The notes: generated from the sequence alone by a model not told the origin. Shown: positions 8,762 through 18,234, numbered from the stretch's first letter. The stretch: 64,000 bases of DNA from JBAXQQ01 sp037131695 (GCA_964638715.1 CAZWZF010000008.1:62001-126000), one strand, 5' to 3'. Translations and numbers: made by a program.

Positions 8762-9768
8762 GTGCTCAACTCAAAGCGACGGCGATCCATGACAAAGCGC
8801 AGCGGCTGGCCGTCGCGGAACCGCCGCAGGTTATCCAGGCAGATATCGTGCATGGCGTGAAGTTTTTGGGGCGACTCGCTGTCCGTGGGCCATTCCCGTT
8901 CGATGTCGTGGCAGGTCCAGATCAGGTTCGGCCATTGCCGGGCGGGATGGTTGGCGGACAAGCGCTCGGGCTCGGACAGCACATCCAGCCCGGCGCGCAG
9001 CCGACCGCTGGCCAGTTCCCGGAAGAGCGCATCTTGGTCGACGATGTCGCCGCGTGCGGTGTTGATCAATATGCCGTGCCGCGGCAGCAGCGCCAGCAAC
9101 CCCGCGGTCACCGTTCCGCGCGTCTCCGCCGTCAGCCCGGCATGGATCGAGACCGCTTCGGATTGCCGGAACAAGGCGTCGAGGGATGCCACCGGCGTGA
9201 CGTAGTCCGGGAAATCGGACACGAACGGATCGAACACCCGCAGCACGCAGCCAAACGGCCGGACCAGTTCCGCAAAGCGCCGGCCGATAGCGCCAAAACC
9301 GTAGATGCCGAGGTTCAACCCGCGCAGCGTGCCCCCGCCGCGATGCAGCGTGTCGACCCCGCCGCCGGAACGGACCGAAACGATGTTGGCGTGAAGCCCT
9401 TTGAGCACGGCCAGCAGCAGGCACATAGCCCCTTCGGCGATAGGATGCGCCGATTGGTCGCCCCAATTCGTCACCGGCAACCCGGCGTCAATGTGAGTCG
9501 GCGAGACAAACCCGCGCACCCCGCCGGTGACACAACAGAGGTAGCGGACCTTACCGGGATCGGCCCCCAGCACTTCGGGCAGGCGCAGGCTGCCCCACGC
9601 CCCCAGAAGCACATCGGCCGTGCGCAGTTTGGAAAGCAACTGCGCTTCGTCTAAACCGGCGCCGTTTTCAATGATTTCGAATTCACCAAGTTTCGCCAAC
9701 TTTCGGCGGAACGGTTCCGTCCAGACCCGGCCGTTAGCCGGGCCACTTGCCACATGGATCAGTTTCAT
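8758..9768 (-). CDS. D-isomer-specific 2-hydroxyacid dehydrogenase
   Basis: The protein has 336 aa. The Rossmann motif GIYGFGAIGRRFAELV binds NAD(P). The catalytic Arg lies in INTARGDIVD, Glu in DVLSEPE and His in WTCHDIE, so the triad is complete. It would interconvert a 2-keto acid and a D-2-hydroxy acid, or act on a sugar-derived acid. A longer reading from 10023 would run through the isomerase gene and is rejected. The ATG at 9768 has GAGGAGA 8 bases before it and begins with the expected first strand (MKLIHVASG). It follows the isomerase gene by 16 bases and overlaps the esterase fusion as ATGA. Confidence 0.85.
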   Translation of the reverse strand: MKLIHVASGPANGRVWTEPFRRKLAKLGEFEIIENGAGLDEAQLLSKLRTADVLLGAWGSLRLPEVLGADPGKVRYLCCVTGGVRGFVSPTHIDAGLPVTNWGDQSAHPIAEGAMCLLLAVLKGLHANIVSVRSGGGVDTLHRGGGTLRGLNLGIYGFGAIGRRFAELVRPFGCVLRVFDPFVSDFPDYVTPVASLDALFRQSEAVSIHAGLTAETRGTVTAGLLALLPRHGILINTARGDIVDQDALFRELASGRLRAGLDVLSEPERLSANHPARQWPNLIWTCHDIEREWPTDSESPQKLHAMHDICLDNLRRFRDGQPLRFVMDRRRFELST

Positions 9769-9784
9769 CAATTTGTCTCCTCGC

Positions 9785-10546
9785 TTAAAAGCGCTCTTCC
9801 CGCAAAAACGCCAGATCGTCACAGGCCGCCGCGAACAGCGCCTCGCGGTCCTCCAGCGCCACACCGACCCCGGCGGTGAATTCAATCGTGAACGACCCAG
9901 TATAGCCAGCCCCGCGCAGAATCGCCAGCCGTTCGCGGACCAGAACGGACTTGTCGCGCAAGCACCAGCGCCGCCACTCGGCATCCACCACCTGCACATG
10001 CGCGTGGCGGATGCGCGCACCAAGGTGCTTAAACCAAGTCGTCAGATCGGGACAGCTGAACGGATGCACGATTACGCCGATCTCCGGGAAATCGGCCAGC
10101 GCCCGGACCGCCACTACAGGATCCTCCAACGCTGTGCCCGGATGGCACTCGCAGAGCAGGTCCACTCCCGGCATGAGCGCCGCCCATTCCCGGGCCGTAC
10201 GCAACCCGCTTGCCAGCGTTTCAGGCGAGTTGCTGACATTGAATTTGACGATTACGGTCTTCAGTTCGCGGACAAGCCCGGCCACCGCGCGCCGTGCGTT
10301 TTCGCCATCTGCGTCCAGTGACACATAGCTATTGAATACCCGAACAGGCACCGTCGAACCACGCAGGGTCGCTTGCTCCGCGCCATCGGCCAGTGCCGCG
10401 TGATTCTCCCACAACTCGATCCCGTCGAACCCCGCGGCGGCGATCCTTTCCAGCCACTCGCTCACACGGTAGGTGGGCGTGCGATCCTTGGCCCAGCGGT
10501 TGGCTTCCAGCAGCACCGTACCGAGGTAAATCGAGGCCTGTTTCAT
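9785..10546 (-). CDS. Sugar phosphate isomerase/epimerase-like TIM-barrel protein
   Basis: The 253-aa protein has the xylose-isomerase-like (AP endonuclease 2) fold. Candidate metal ligands lie in GIELWENH, LLCECHPGT, VIVHPF and FTIEF. Relatives isomerise or epimerise sugars, keto-sugars or inositols. The start at 10546 overlaps the epimerase stop as ATGA and precedes the first strand (MKQASIYLG); upstream codons in this frame belong to the overlapping gene. With the epimerase and dehydrogenase it forms a three-gene block that probably feeds released monosaccharides into central metabolism. The exact substrate cannot be read from the sequence. Confidence 0.82.
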   Translation of the reverse strand: MKQASIYLGTVLLEANRWAKDRTPTYRVSEWLERIAAAGFDGIELWENHAALADGAEQATLRGSTVPVRVFNSYVSLDADGENARRAVAGLVRELKTVIVKFNVSNSPETLASGLRTAREWAALMPGVDLLCECHPGTALEDPVVAVRALADFPEIGVIVHPFSCPDLTTWFKHLGARIRHAHVQVVDAEWRRWCLRDKSVLVRERLAILRGAGYTGSFTIEFTAGVGVALEDREALFAAACDDLAFLREERF

Positions 10547-11718
10547 CGAATTCCCGCCTCCAGCAACTGCCAGCAGGTCCACTGCATACGTGGGTGATGG
10601 AAAAAGCTCTTCCAGAGGTTGCCCTTGAGCGACGTGGAGACGCGGCCGTCGCGGTGCAGGTAGCCATACCACTCGCCATGCTCCGGATCGGCGAAGTGCC
10701 AGTGGCTCCAGTCGTGAACCTGCCGGTGCATCCGCTCATACTTTTCCTCGCCCGTCAGCAACCATGCCATCAACGTGGCGATGATGGTCTCGTCATGCGG
10801 CCACCAGAATTTCATGTCGTGCCAGTATTCCTGCACGGGTTTGCCATAGACATCGCGGAAATAGAAAATGCCGCCGTATTCGCGGTCCCAGCCGCGCTCC
10901 CACATCCAATCGAGCATGTCGCAGCCCAACCGCACGATGCCCGCATCATTGCGATATCGGCCTTCCTGCATGATGAACCACGCCCCCTCGATGGCGTGGC
11001 CGGGGTTGAGGGTACGCCCGTCGAAATGGTCAAGAATCTCCCCATCCGGTCCAACCGACTCCATGACGCAGCGGATCTCTGGCTTAACAAACCAGCGACG
11101 GATCTCCTCGATGCAGCGGTCGATCCAGACGGTCAGTACCGGATCATCGCCAAGGTTGGCCCGCAACTCCTGGGCGGTGACGATGGTGATCATGCGCGGC
11201 CCCATGCCGATCATCGGGCGGGTGTCGGTGAATTTCGGCGGCATCAGCCCCGGCGTGAAATTCCAGCGGGTGAACTGGTCGAACAACTCCCGCGCCCGGG
11301 CGGCCGAACGGTCGCTACCGGTGGCGCGGGCATAGGCCGCATGGGCGATCGCCGCGAAGGATTCGCTGTAGGCGTAGCGCCGCTTGCGGATCGGCCGCCC
11401 CTCGCGGGTGACATGGAAGAACATCTGTCCATCAGTGTCGAAGCAATGCCGGTCAATAAACTCCAGGCCACCCCTCGCCCATTCCAGCCATTCGGGGCGG
11501 CGATCGAAGCCGTTATACATCGTCAGCAGCATCCAGCTCATCCGTCCCTGGACCCAGACCGATTTGTCGGTGTCGACCAGACTGCCGTCACGGTCCAGGC
11601 AATGCAGGAAACCACCATGCTCACGATCCACCGACCGGGGAAACCAAAACGGCACTGTGTCGTTGAGTAGTCTGTCACGATATATCCGCAACATTTCCTG
11701 TTTTTGTTCACAGTTCAT
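10543..11718 (-). CDS. N-acylglucosamine 2-epimerase (AGE) family protein
   Basis: The protein has 391 aa, normal for the AGE family of (alpha/alpha)6-barrel epimerases. Conserved His-bearing segments include SESFAAIAHAAY, NPGHAIEGAWF and KFWWPHDETI, matching the catalytic His regions of AGE. It would epimerise an amino sugar or another aldose at C2 (GlcNAc/ManNAc or glucose/mannose type). No signal peptide is present, so it is cytosolic. Both ends overlap the neighbours as ATGA. Together with the GH20-like gene it hints that N-acetylhexosamine is one product of this operon; this is an inference from context. Confidence 0.88.
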   Translation of the reverse strand: MNCEQKQEMLRIYRDRLLNDTVPFWFPRSVDREHGGFLHCLDRDGSLVDTDKSVWVQGRMSWMLLTMYNGFDRRPEWLEWARGGLEFIDRHCFDTDGQMFFHVTREGRPIRKRRYAYSESFAAIAHAAYARATGSDRSAARARELFDQFTRWNFTPGLMPPKFTDTRPMIGMGPRMITIVTAQELRANLGDDPVLTVWIDRCIEEIRRWFVKPEIRCVMESVGPDGEILDHFDGRTLNPGHAIEGAWFIMQEGRYRNDAGIVRLGCDMLDWMWERGWDREYGGIFYFRDVYGKPVQEYWHDMKFWWPHDETIIATLMAWLLTGEEKYERMHRQVHDWSHWHFADPEHGEWYGYLHRDGRVSTSLKGNLWKSFFHHPRMQWTCWQLLEAGIR

Positions 11719-13955
11719 TGGTTCTTTCCTTCATCAACTGTCCCGGCAGTCGCGATGTCCAGACCATTCATGAGGTTCACCACATCCTGCAGGCGCAAAG
11801 AGGGCGTGACCGTCAGCAACTCTACAATACCCTTACAGAGACGGCATTCAACCACAGTATTACCGGGTGCATGGAGTTTGAATTCCACATCCCAGTCATT
11901 TGGCCAGGCTGGCAGCAAGAGAATCTTGCCATTGTCAGCCTGAAGAGCCATCCGTTGGAGCGCTGTACAGGCCACATTGCCGTGGTCCTGATCTGGAATC
12001 CAATCAAAGTTTGGCCCCCAAAAGGCGGAAAACCGGCTGCCGATGTCGGAGGTCGAGAAGTTCTTAATTACGGCGGCTTTTGCCTCATCGGTTAACCCGA
12101 GTAGCGCTGCCTGAATCGCGTCTTGCCGCCAACCTCCAGTATCTTTGACCGGACGGGCGGCCCAGGTGGCAAGACCAACTTCGATTTCTGGCTTGCCGAC
12201 CCCATATAGGCGGTACGGGAAAACGCTATACAGCGCTGTGTTCTCGGAATTCTTGCAGTCGTCATACTGCAGAGCCGGAATGACTTCCTTCCGCTTCTCC
12301 CAGTAATACGATCGCGTCGGCAAGGGCGGCAACAGGCCGAGGAAATCGCGCCATTCCGCACGAAGTGCGTCCGTCACGGCGGTGTCGGGCAATGCTAATA
12401 ATCCGGCGAGTACCCACTGCAATCCGGCAATATCTGGGGCGGGGTTGACAGCGTCGTGCCAGGTTTCCAGCGATTGCGAGGGCTTGAAGAGGATCTTGCC
12501 ATCGTCATCCAGACGCGAGTAGTACTCACGGTAGAAGCGTAGAAAGGGTGGCGCCAACACGAGCAGTTCATTGCGCAACAGCAATTCGTCTTCACTTACG
12601 ACATAGGCGTCAAGCAGCACAGTCAGCAATTCGAGCATTCCCTGCCAATAACGACGGATGTAGGTGTTCTCGCTCAACCCCGGTTGCAGGTCGCCGCGAT
12701 GGTAGCCATAGTTGGAATTGAGAAACGAACCCCAGAAGGTCATGGTTTCAGGGAATACGGCAGCATCCTCGATGCCGAAATTGACTTTGGCCCGTTCCAT
12801 GGAAAAAGGTAAGGCATCCACATACATACGGAACCACGGCTCCATAAGATCGAAATCGCCGCTCATAATCATCGGCCAGTAGGTCAATCGTGTGTTCTGA
12901 AACCAATAACCACCACCCCAGCGTCTGTAGTCGGCATCATAGGAAGCATCTTTCTCACGAGCATCCACAGTAAAAATAGAGCCATTGAACTTGATCGGAA
13001 ACGCGCCGCGCCCGCCACACGCGTTGATAAAACGCTGGAGTTCGTAGCCACGCGACACCGTTTCAGCCTCGGATGTTCCCGAAACCCGAATCCAACTCCG
13101 CTCCCAGAAAGCATGCCACCAGTCGGTATGTTCGGTAAAGGCGGTTTCTCTTGTGACAGAATCGCTCTGGACCGCCTGTGTCATCACCCCCATCACCCAC
13201 TCGTCAGGCGTGGCAACCTGTACGGTCAGTGGGTGGATAGCAACTGCGATATGGGTTTGCGGAACCGCTGTGCGCAACATCTGGTCATTGTCTTTCACAA
13301 GCCCGTCACCGCGCAACAAAGCGCCGAAGGTACGGTCGAGTAACGGGTCACTCCCCTCCGCGATCCAGCCTGCCATGTCCTGATGTTCTAATGTCGCTTG
13401 CCAGCAAGAGGCGCGGTTACGGTGACACCAGAGTATCGAGTCGTCCGTCGTCATAAACACGGTGTCGGTATAGACCGTCTCGAAAGCGTCTTCCGAGAGC
13501 AGCCCGGCATCGCAATGACCTTCCATGCCTTCCCGGGTGCGTTCGCATGTGCGCCAGAGTTCCAGGCCGACGCGGGCATCTACCGGCCTGTCAGCGTCGA
13601 TCTCCACGCGCACCACCGGCCGATTGGCATCGACCCAGAGAAGCAGCGTTACTTGTAAATCGTGATTTGTTGAATAAAAGCGAATTGTGCCTGTTGCAAG
13701 GTCGAGTTCCTGCCGAAAATCGGCAGGAGTGCGAAATGGGTTGGGTGTGAGCGAGACGCGCACGCGACCGAGTTTTAGCAGTCGCGCATTCTCATCCCAT
13801 GCGTCGGTCTTGCTGAGGTAGAACAGCAAGTCGCCGTCCTCCTCGACCCACACATTCAGTCCTATGTCACCGTTGCCCAGCGGCATTGAGCCAGACGAAT
13901 CATGGCTTGGAGAATTCCAAACCAGAGGAGTGGGAAGTGGCATGTATCGGTTCAT
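11715..13955 (-). CDS. DUF5703 / GH95-like glycosidase family protein
   Basis: The protein has 746 aa. The N-terminal beta-sandwich carries the DUF5703 signature (SSGSMPLGNGDIGLNVW and KTDAWDEN, about residues 15-65). An all-helical part from about 280 to 650 resembles the (alpha/alpha)6 toroids of GH95/GH65 relatives, and a small beta domain follows. The activity is not established; a glycoside hydrolase is likely. I chose the ATG at 13955 because AGGGAG lies 6 bases before it and the upstream stop ends 1 base away. An in-frame ATG at 13973 lacks a comparable site. No signal peptide is visible. Confidence 0.75.
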   Translation of the reverse strand: MNRYMPLPTPLVWNSPSHDSSGSMPLGNGDIGLNVWVEEDGDLLFYLSKTDAWDENARLLKLGRVRVSLTPNPFRTPADFRQELDLATGTIRFYSTNHDLQVTLLLWVDANRPVVRVEIDADRPVDARVGLELWRTCERTREGMEGHCDAGLLSEDAFETVYTDTVFMTTDDSILWCHRNRASCWQATLEHQDMAGWIAEGSDPLLDRTFGALLRGDGLVKDNDQMLRTAVPQTHIAVAIHPLTVQVATPDEWVMGVMTQAVQSDSVTRETAFTEHTDWWHAFWERSWIRVSGTSEAETVSRGYELQRFINACGGRGAFPIKFNGSIFTVDAREKDASYDADYRRWGGGYWFQNTRLTYWPMIMSGDFDLMEPWFRMYVDALPFSMERAKVNFGIEDAAVFPETMTFWGSFLNSNYGYHRGDLQPGLSENTYIRRYWQGMLELLTVLLDAYVVSEDELLLRNELLVLAPPFLRFYREYYSRLDDDGKILFKPSQSLETWHDAVNPAPDIAGLQWVLAGLLALPDTAVTDALRAEWRDFLGLLPPLPTRSYYWEKRKEVIPALQYDDCKNSENTALYSVFPYRLYGVGKPEIEVGLATWAARPVKDTGGWRQDAIQAALLGLTDEAKAAVIKNFSTSDIGSRFSAFWGPNFDWIPDQDHGNVACTALQRMALQADNGKILLLPAWPNDWDVEFKLHAPGNTVVECRLCKGIVELLTVTPSLRLQDVVNLMNGLDIATAGTVDEGKNQ

Positions 13956-13956
13956 C

Positions 13957-15414
13957 TTAAACTCCCTGGACATACGGCCGTAAGGAACGACTCAGGATGT
14001 CATTGTCTGTCTGGAGCGGGTTCCATAGTGTCTCGGCAAAGAGTGCCACACTGGGTTGAATCTTCTCTTCAAACATTCCGTCTTCCACTAATCCTGTAAC
14101 CAGTACGCCATGCGGACTGCTGGTGAGTAGTTCCCGATAGAAGCGTGCGGCCAATGGGTAATTCTGGAACCAAAGTTGGTTCTGCCAATTCCACTCACCT
14201 TGCCGTGCCTGTAGTCGCTCCCGGATGTATTCCGGCCGACGTTCACCGCAAATGAATGGACCATGATGCTCAAACTCAACACCCCAACGCAACATTATCC
14301 AGCCCTTGGGCACCATGGCAAAAGGCATTCCCGGACGCCATTGTGCCAGTCGCTTGGCGTAATCCAGCGTCGCTTCGAAATCCTGGGGAATGCCATGACC
14401 CCAGTTATCGGGCCGCGGGATGTCGGAGAAGGGCAACGCCCCGGCATCCTCCCAGTTAATAATCAGGCGTGGATCCAACGCATCAAGATCGGTGAAATGC
14501 TCTTTTATCGAAGTGGCATGCAGTCCAAATTGAATCGGAAGGTCTGACCGCAGTTTCCATAGTTCATGAGCAATAGGATTGATCAGTTCGCAGCACCAGG
14601 TGGCAACTGAGCGACCGGCTATTTCGGTGGTTGTGTGTTCAGTGATAGTCTGGAAATACAGCCCGTCGATCGGCAGCGCGGCATACTGTTCACGCCAGGT
14701 GCGCAACACGCTTTCGCATATTTTGTTGCGATCTTCGGCTTTGGAGATATCAAGGTCCGGGATTCCCCAACCCCAATGAAATCCGGCATGCACCGCTATA
14801 CCGCGATCATGGGCGTACTCCAGAATATCAGCCATATTAATAGGCACGCAATCATTCCAGATGGTCAGGGTGTTTAGTTTGAGGCGCACCATGTTGTCCA
14901 GATAACGACGGTAGTCGTAAATGACATAACCCCAGGTCCACAGGCCGCGCTGAGCGATTGCCGAAACAAAGGTCTCAGTCATGTCCGGTAATCCGTCGAT
15001 CCTCAGATGACGATACGTCGCTATGTCGTGAGGAAGGCCACCCAGAGAGATCATAGCGAGCATCTCGGTAACGCCATGTAAAGTGCCGGCAGCGTCCGCT
15101 CCGACGACGGCTATGACGCGCGCCACTTTGGACCAGGGACTGGGACCAACATGCAACAGGAAACTGCCGGCTTGCTGAGGTGCCGTGCAGCCGACATACT
15201 GCAGCAGTTGCGCCACGGCCGGATTGCTTTCAACCGTACCGACCAACAACAGATGCTGCATCACGGCAAAGTCTGTACCGTCCGCCGATTGAGTGGTCAA
15301 CACGTAAGGCAGATAGAACTGCACGCCACGCTGCAACTCGGTGGTCGCCGTTCGTTCAACGCCATGGTATGCGCCATACAGCAGGGTCCAGCGTTGATCG
15401 GTTTCTGTGTTCAT
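13957..15414 (-). CDS. GH20/GH84-like TIM-barrel glycosidase-like protein
   Basis: The protein has 485 aa. Residues about 50-130 look like the non-catalytic alpha/beta domain that precedes hexosaminidase or alpha-glucuronidase barrels (VIAVVGADAAGTLHGVTEML). A TIM barrel follows (RGLWTW, YLDNMVRLKLNTLTIWND, FHWGWGIPD). The GH20 Asp-Glu pair in its usual HxGGDE context is absent; ITEHTTTEI is the best acidic candidate, so family and activity remain open. The start at 15414 has GGAGAAGCAT before it, while upstream codons to 15510 would overlap the URO-D gene. The 1-base gap to the next gene indicates co-translation. Confidence 0.65.
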   Translation of the reverse strand: MNTETDQRWTLLYGAYHGVERTATTELQRGVQFYLPYVLTTQSADGTDFAVMQHLLLVGTVESNPAVAQLLQYVGCTAPQQAGSFLLHVGPSPWSKVARVIAVVGADAAGTLHGVTEMLAMISLGGLPHDIATYRHLRIDGLPDMTETFVSAIAQRGLWTWGYVIYDYRRYLDNMVRLKLNTLTIWNDCVPINMADILEYAHDRGIAVHAGFHWGWGIPDLDISKAEDRNKICESVLRTWREQYAALPIDGLYFQTITEHTTTEIAGRSVATWCCELINPIAHELWKLRSDLPIQFGLHATSIKEHFTDLDALDPRLIINWEDAGALPFSDIPRPDNWGHGIPQDFEATLDYAKRLAQWRPGMPFAMVPKGWIMLRWGVEFEHHGPFICGERRPEYIRERLQARQGEWNWQNQLWFQNYPLAARFYRELLTSSPHGVLVTGLVEDGMFEEKIQPSVALFAETLWNPLQTDNDILSRSLRPYVQGV

Positions 15415-15451
15415 ATGCTTCTCCAATCCTTTTACTTGTATATTCGCCTTG

Positions 15452-16546
15452 TCAGCGATAGGTGTCCGCTTGTCCGGCGACCCGCTCGAACGCATCCCGA
15501 TCCCCGTCACTATTCACAGAGATATACATCCCTTTGCTGCCAACAGCATCCAGTAATGGAATTACTTCATCCAGTTTCACCCCAATTGCCTGCACGGACT
15601 TACCGGCGGCAAGGATTCGGCGGTACAGTGGATACCATACTGAACTGCCACCACCAGAAACTGTTGGATCCGGCGTCCACTCGATGGCATCAAGCGCGTC
15701 TATCTCCAACAAATGGTCAAGATGACAGATGCACTGGTGACCATCAAGGTGAAACATCGAATTATCCAACCATTCACATTGCGCGGTGAGTGCCGGCACC
15801 ACAAAACGCCTGAACATCACCGGAGAGAACATGGCAGAGGCATCGCATTGTACCTTGGCGGTCGTACCCGGTCCCCATAACCCAAACGCACCCCAACAGG
15901 AACTTCCATCGTCAAGTTTTATAATGTCGTATATCCGGGAATATGCCTCAAACCAAACCTGGTTAATCTCCCATACTTTCTCTTCAACCCATTCCGGTCG
16001 TTCTATCATATCCAACAACAAAACTTCTGGTTCACGCAAGGCCGCGATGATATCAATATTCTCAATTAAGTCAGGGCAACCGACCGCATATTTTCCATTA
16101 CTTAGTTTTGTGCATTCACACATTGTCTGTTCATGTATCTTCCACCAATAATTTTCCGGGTCAAAATGAAATGGAGGAATATTTTCCGGTTCATCCTCAT
16201 ACTGCATAGTCGGTTCAAACCACACTGTTGTCGGTGCAAATTGCGGTGTGGAACCAAGCAGTAATGCTAACGAACCGGGACCAATATCGGTATGCACCAA
16301 CGGCAGGGCATCAGCGAGGTAGTCGTGCCTGGACAGATGCCAGTGATTCACCCTGGCACGCCAATCGGGAGTCTTGTGGTAGTAACTGTGATCGTCCGGG
16401 CCGGTGGCCGGTCCACCAGGATCGGCCACCGTTTCATGCGGTTTCACAGCGGGGAAGCACCCCGTGGTCAACACCATCCCCTGATGTCTCCACCAATCGC
16501 TGAAGTGCTGTTTAGTTTCACTCCAATTCGGTTTCCATTTCATCAT
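15452..16546 (-). CDS. URO-D-fold protein, variant without the His-x-Cys site
   Basis: The protein has 364 aa. It has the size and order of URO-D-like proteins (LLLDMIERPEWVEEKV, then ECEWLDNSMFHLDGHQ), but the metal site HxCG is replaced by HLDG, so a zinc-thiol methyltransferase chemistry is unlikely. The role is unknown. The ATG at 16546 follows GAGGATATATTT; a second ATG is the next codon. It heads the 16546-7832 operon. Its first 11 codons occur as a near-identical copy at 18312-18347, immediately after the glycosidase gene at 18350, which suggests the two genes were once adjacent. Confidence 0.7.
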   Translation of the reverse strand: MMKWKPNWSETKQHFSDWWRHQGMVLTTGCFPAVKPHETVADPGGPATGPDDHSYYHKTPDWRARVNHWHLSRHDYLADALPLVHTDIGPGSLALLLGSTPQFAPTTVWFEPTMQYEDEPENIPPFHFDPENYWWKIHEQTMCECTKLSNGKYAVGCPDLIENIDIIAALREPEVLLLDMIERPEWVEEKVWEINQVWFEAYSRIYDIIKLDDGSSCWGAFGLWGPGTTAKVQCDASAMFSPVMFRRFVVPALTAQCEWLDNSMFHLDGHQCICHLDHLLEIDALDAIEWTPDPTVSGGGSSVWYPLYRRILAAGKSVQAIGVKLDEVIPLLDAVGSKGMYISVNSDGDRDAFERVAGQADTYR

Positions 16547-16548
16547 AA
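16516..16548. repeat. 33-bp direct repeat, copy at the URO-D start
   Basis: This segment covers the first ten or eleven codons of the URO-D gene. It matches 18317-18349 over 33 bases with one mismatch (16531 g against 18332 a, changing a Pro codon to Ser). The two copies flank the pseudopilin cassette like a long target duplication. Confidence 0.85.
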
Positions 16549-16664
16549 ATATATCCTCAACTACAACCTGAATTCCCATTGATAGATAATCTTTTTAATG
16601 CTAAAGACAGCATTCACTAACACTTGAAATAGCTTTTTATAAGCCCATATATTAATACAATATT

Positions 16665-18191
16665 CTATTGTTTAGCGAGAAAACGTATTTCTTCTATTCC
16701 GGTATATGTTGCATCTCCCCATGTCGCCGATGATGTTAACTTAACATAGCGTGCTGCTTGTTGTGAACTGAACAAATAATCCAAACCACGATATTCTGCA
16801 TTCGGTGCTTTCTCAATTTGAGTGGGCGATGATAAATCTGTCCAGGTTACAGCATCTTGGGAGACAGAAATAACTACTGTCTTGACCCCACGAGTGACAG
16901 CGTTATTATTATTCCACAAGTGCAAACCTACTAAATTATACGATGAACCAAGGTCAAATTGAATAGTAGGATTGCCGCCAGATAATTTTGATAACCATTC
17001 ATCAGCTGCCCCAGTTGAATGTTTTGGCCAACTATATGGTTGTATTGCAACTGTTCCAGTAGGCAGTTGAGTTGACAAACCTGAACCATTAATAGAATAA
17101 GTTGGGGTGCGTTGTGTGGCATTATAAATAGTGCCGGCTGTTTGTGTTGCGGCAACAGGCTGTATTATTGTGTAATTATTCTCAGGTGAAAAATTATCCA
17201 GACCAATAAAACGAATTTCGGCAATACCATATTGCAAATTCCCTGCCCAATTATTTACAACATTAATCCTTACATATCTGGCTGTAACTAAAGCCTGAAA
17301 TGTAAAATCTACTCCGGTATATGTGGAAGTTGCAGCCCAAGTAGCTTGTGGTACTCGCGTTGAACTTAATGATTGTGAAGTCCATGTTTGTCCATCCATT
17401 GAAATATCCATTGTGAAATCCTTTATTCCACGAGTACAATAACTCGATGTTCCATCGCCGTTATAGTTCCAGATATGAAAACCTGTTAAAGTAGTTGCAA
17501 CACCAAGGTCGTAAATAATTGACGGACTGGCAGTTGATTGGTCACTCAACCACATGGTTGGTATTGACCATGCGAATGCATTATTGTCGTTAATATGAAC
17601 TGGCCATCCACCTGGGGGGTCACCGGAAACACAAGATTTTAATAGTCCTGTACCATCTGCACTAAGGTCAGGGACATAACCCTGATAACATACAGATTTC
17701 GCGCCTGCCGGAGCAACAATAACAGATGGATAACCAATAGCAACGTGACCATCCATATAACTTGATATCGTTTTCCCGGAATGCCTTAAATCCAGCATTT
17801 CATTGGCACCATCACTTGATACCCACCTGACATCAGGACTATCAACGCTACCAATCGCTATACTGTCACACCGTTTATTATAAATATAAGAATTTGTTAA
17901 ACTTTTGCTGGCTGATGGACAATTCAGAACTTTGTTATCCAGATTAATACTGTTCCAAACATTCGTATACATTGGCATCATTTCATCATGATCCTGTGCC
18001 CACATTGAAATGCTCAAAGCTATCTGCCGTTGGTTACTGGTACAGGTAGTCTGCCGTGCTTTTTCTCGTGCCCGGGCAAACACCGGGAAAAGTATCGCGG
18101 CGAGGATGGCAATAATGGCAATCACGACCAGAAGTTCAATAAGCGTGAAACCTGATCTTCTTTTGCCGCATTTGGAATGCTGATGGTACAT
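16665..18191 (-). CDS. Type IV pseudopilin-like protein with two F5/8 type C domains
   Basis: The protein has 508 aa. It starts with a short basic leader and the prepilin site G14/F15 in RRSGFTLIELLVVIAI, with Glu at mature position 5. A hydrophobic helix and FARAREKARQT follow. The H-X9-DG processing-associated motif is present (RHSGKTISSYMDGH). The remainder holds two tandem discoidin-like (F5/8 type C) domains, about residues 180-345 and 350-508, both ending in an AEIRF or EEIRFL-type strand. Such domains often bind sugars, so a surface-displayed glycan-binding pseudopilin is inferred. The start follows AAGGGGGGATTAATT. The gene stands alone with its own promoter and operator and is more AT-rich than the operon it separates. 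Confidence 0.85.
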   Translation of the reverse strand: MYHQHSKCGKRRSGFTLIELLVVIAIIAILAAILFPVFARAREKARQTTCTSNQRQIALSISMWAQDHDEMMPMYTNVWNSINLDNKVLNCPSASKSLTNSYIYNKRCDSIAIGSVDSPDVRWVSSDGANEMLDLRHSGKTISSYMDGHVAIGYPSVIVAPAGAKSVCYQGYVPDLSADGTGLLKSCVSGDPPGGWPVHINDNNAFAWSIPTMWLSDQSTASPSIIYDLGVATTLTGFHIWNYNGDGTSSYCTRGIKDFTMDISMDGQTWTSQSLSSTRVPQATWAATSTYTGVDFTFQALVTARYVRINVVNNWAGNLQYGIAEIRFIGLDNFSPENNYTIIQPVAATQTAGTIYNATQRTPTYSINGSGLSTQLPTGTVAIQPYSWPKHSTGAADEWLSKLSGGNPTIQFDLGSSYNLVGLHLWNNNNAVTRGVKTVVISVSQDAVTWTDLSSPTQIEKAPNAEYRGLDYLFSSQQAARYVKLTSSATWGDATYTGIEEIRFLAKQ

Positions 18192-18218
18192 AATTAATCC
18201 CCCCTTAAATAAAATAAC

Positions 18219-18234
18219 TTGTTAACGTTAACAA
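18219..18234. promoter_or_regulatory. Perfect 16-bp palindrome, probable repressor operator
   Basis: TTGTTAACGTTAACAA is fully self-complementary and of the size and style of LacI- or GntR-family operators. It lies between the proposed -10 element and the pseudopilin ATG, about 28 bases before the ATG, where a bound repressor would block transcription. A 14/16 copy lies at 7777-7792. Confidence 0.65.

Noticed and set aside
9769..10023. N-terminal extension of the 2-hydroxyacid dehydrogenase to 10023
   Set aside because: It would overlap the isomerase gene by more than 200 bases and adds Arg/Trp-rich residues unlike the family. The ATG at 9768 has GAGGAGA and starts at the first beta-strand.
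10393..11670. Plus-strand frame of 425 codons opposite the epimerase
   Set aside because: Antisense shadow of a well-supported AGE-family gene with no domain of its own.
16597..16614. Hairpin AATGCT-N6-AGCATT after the pseudopilin gene as a terminator
   Set aside because: The 6-bp stem is AT-rich and on the transcribed strand it is followed by A residues, not a T-run.
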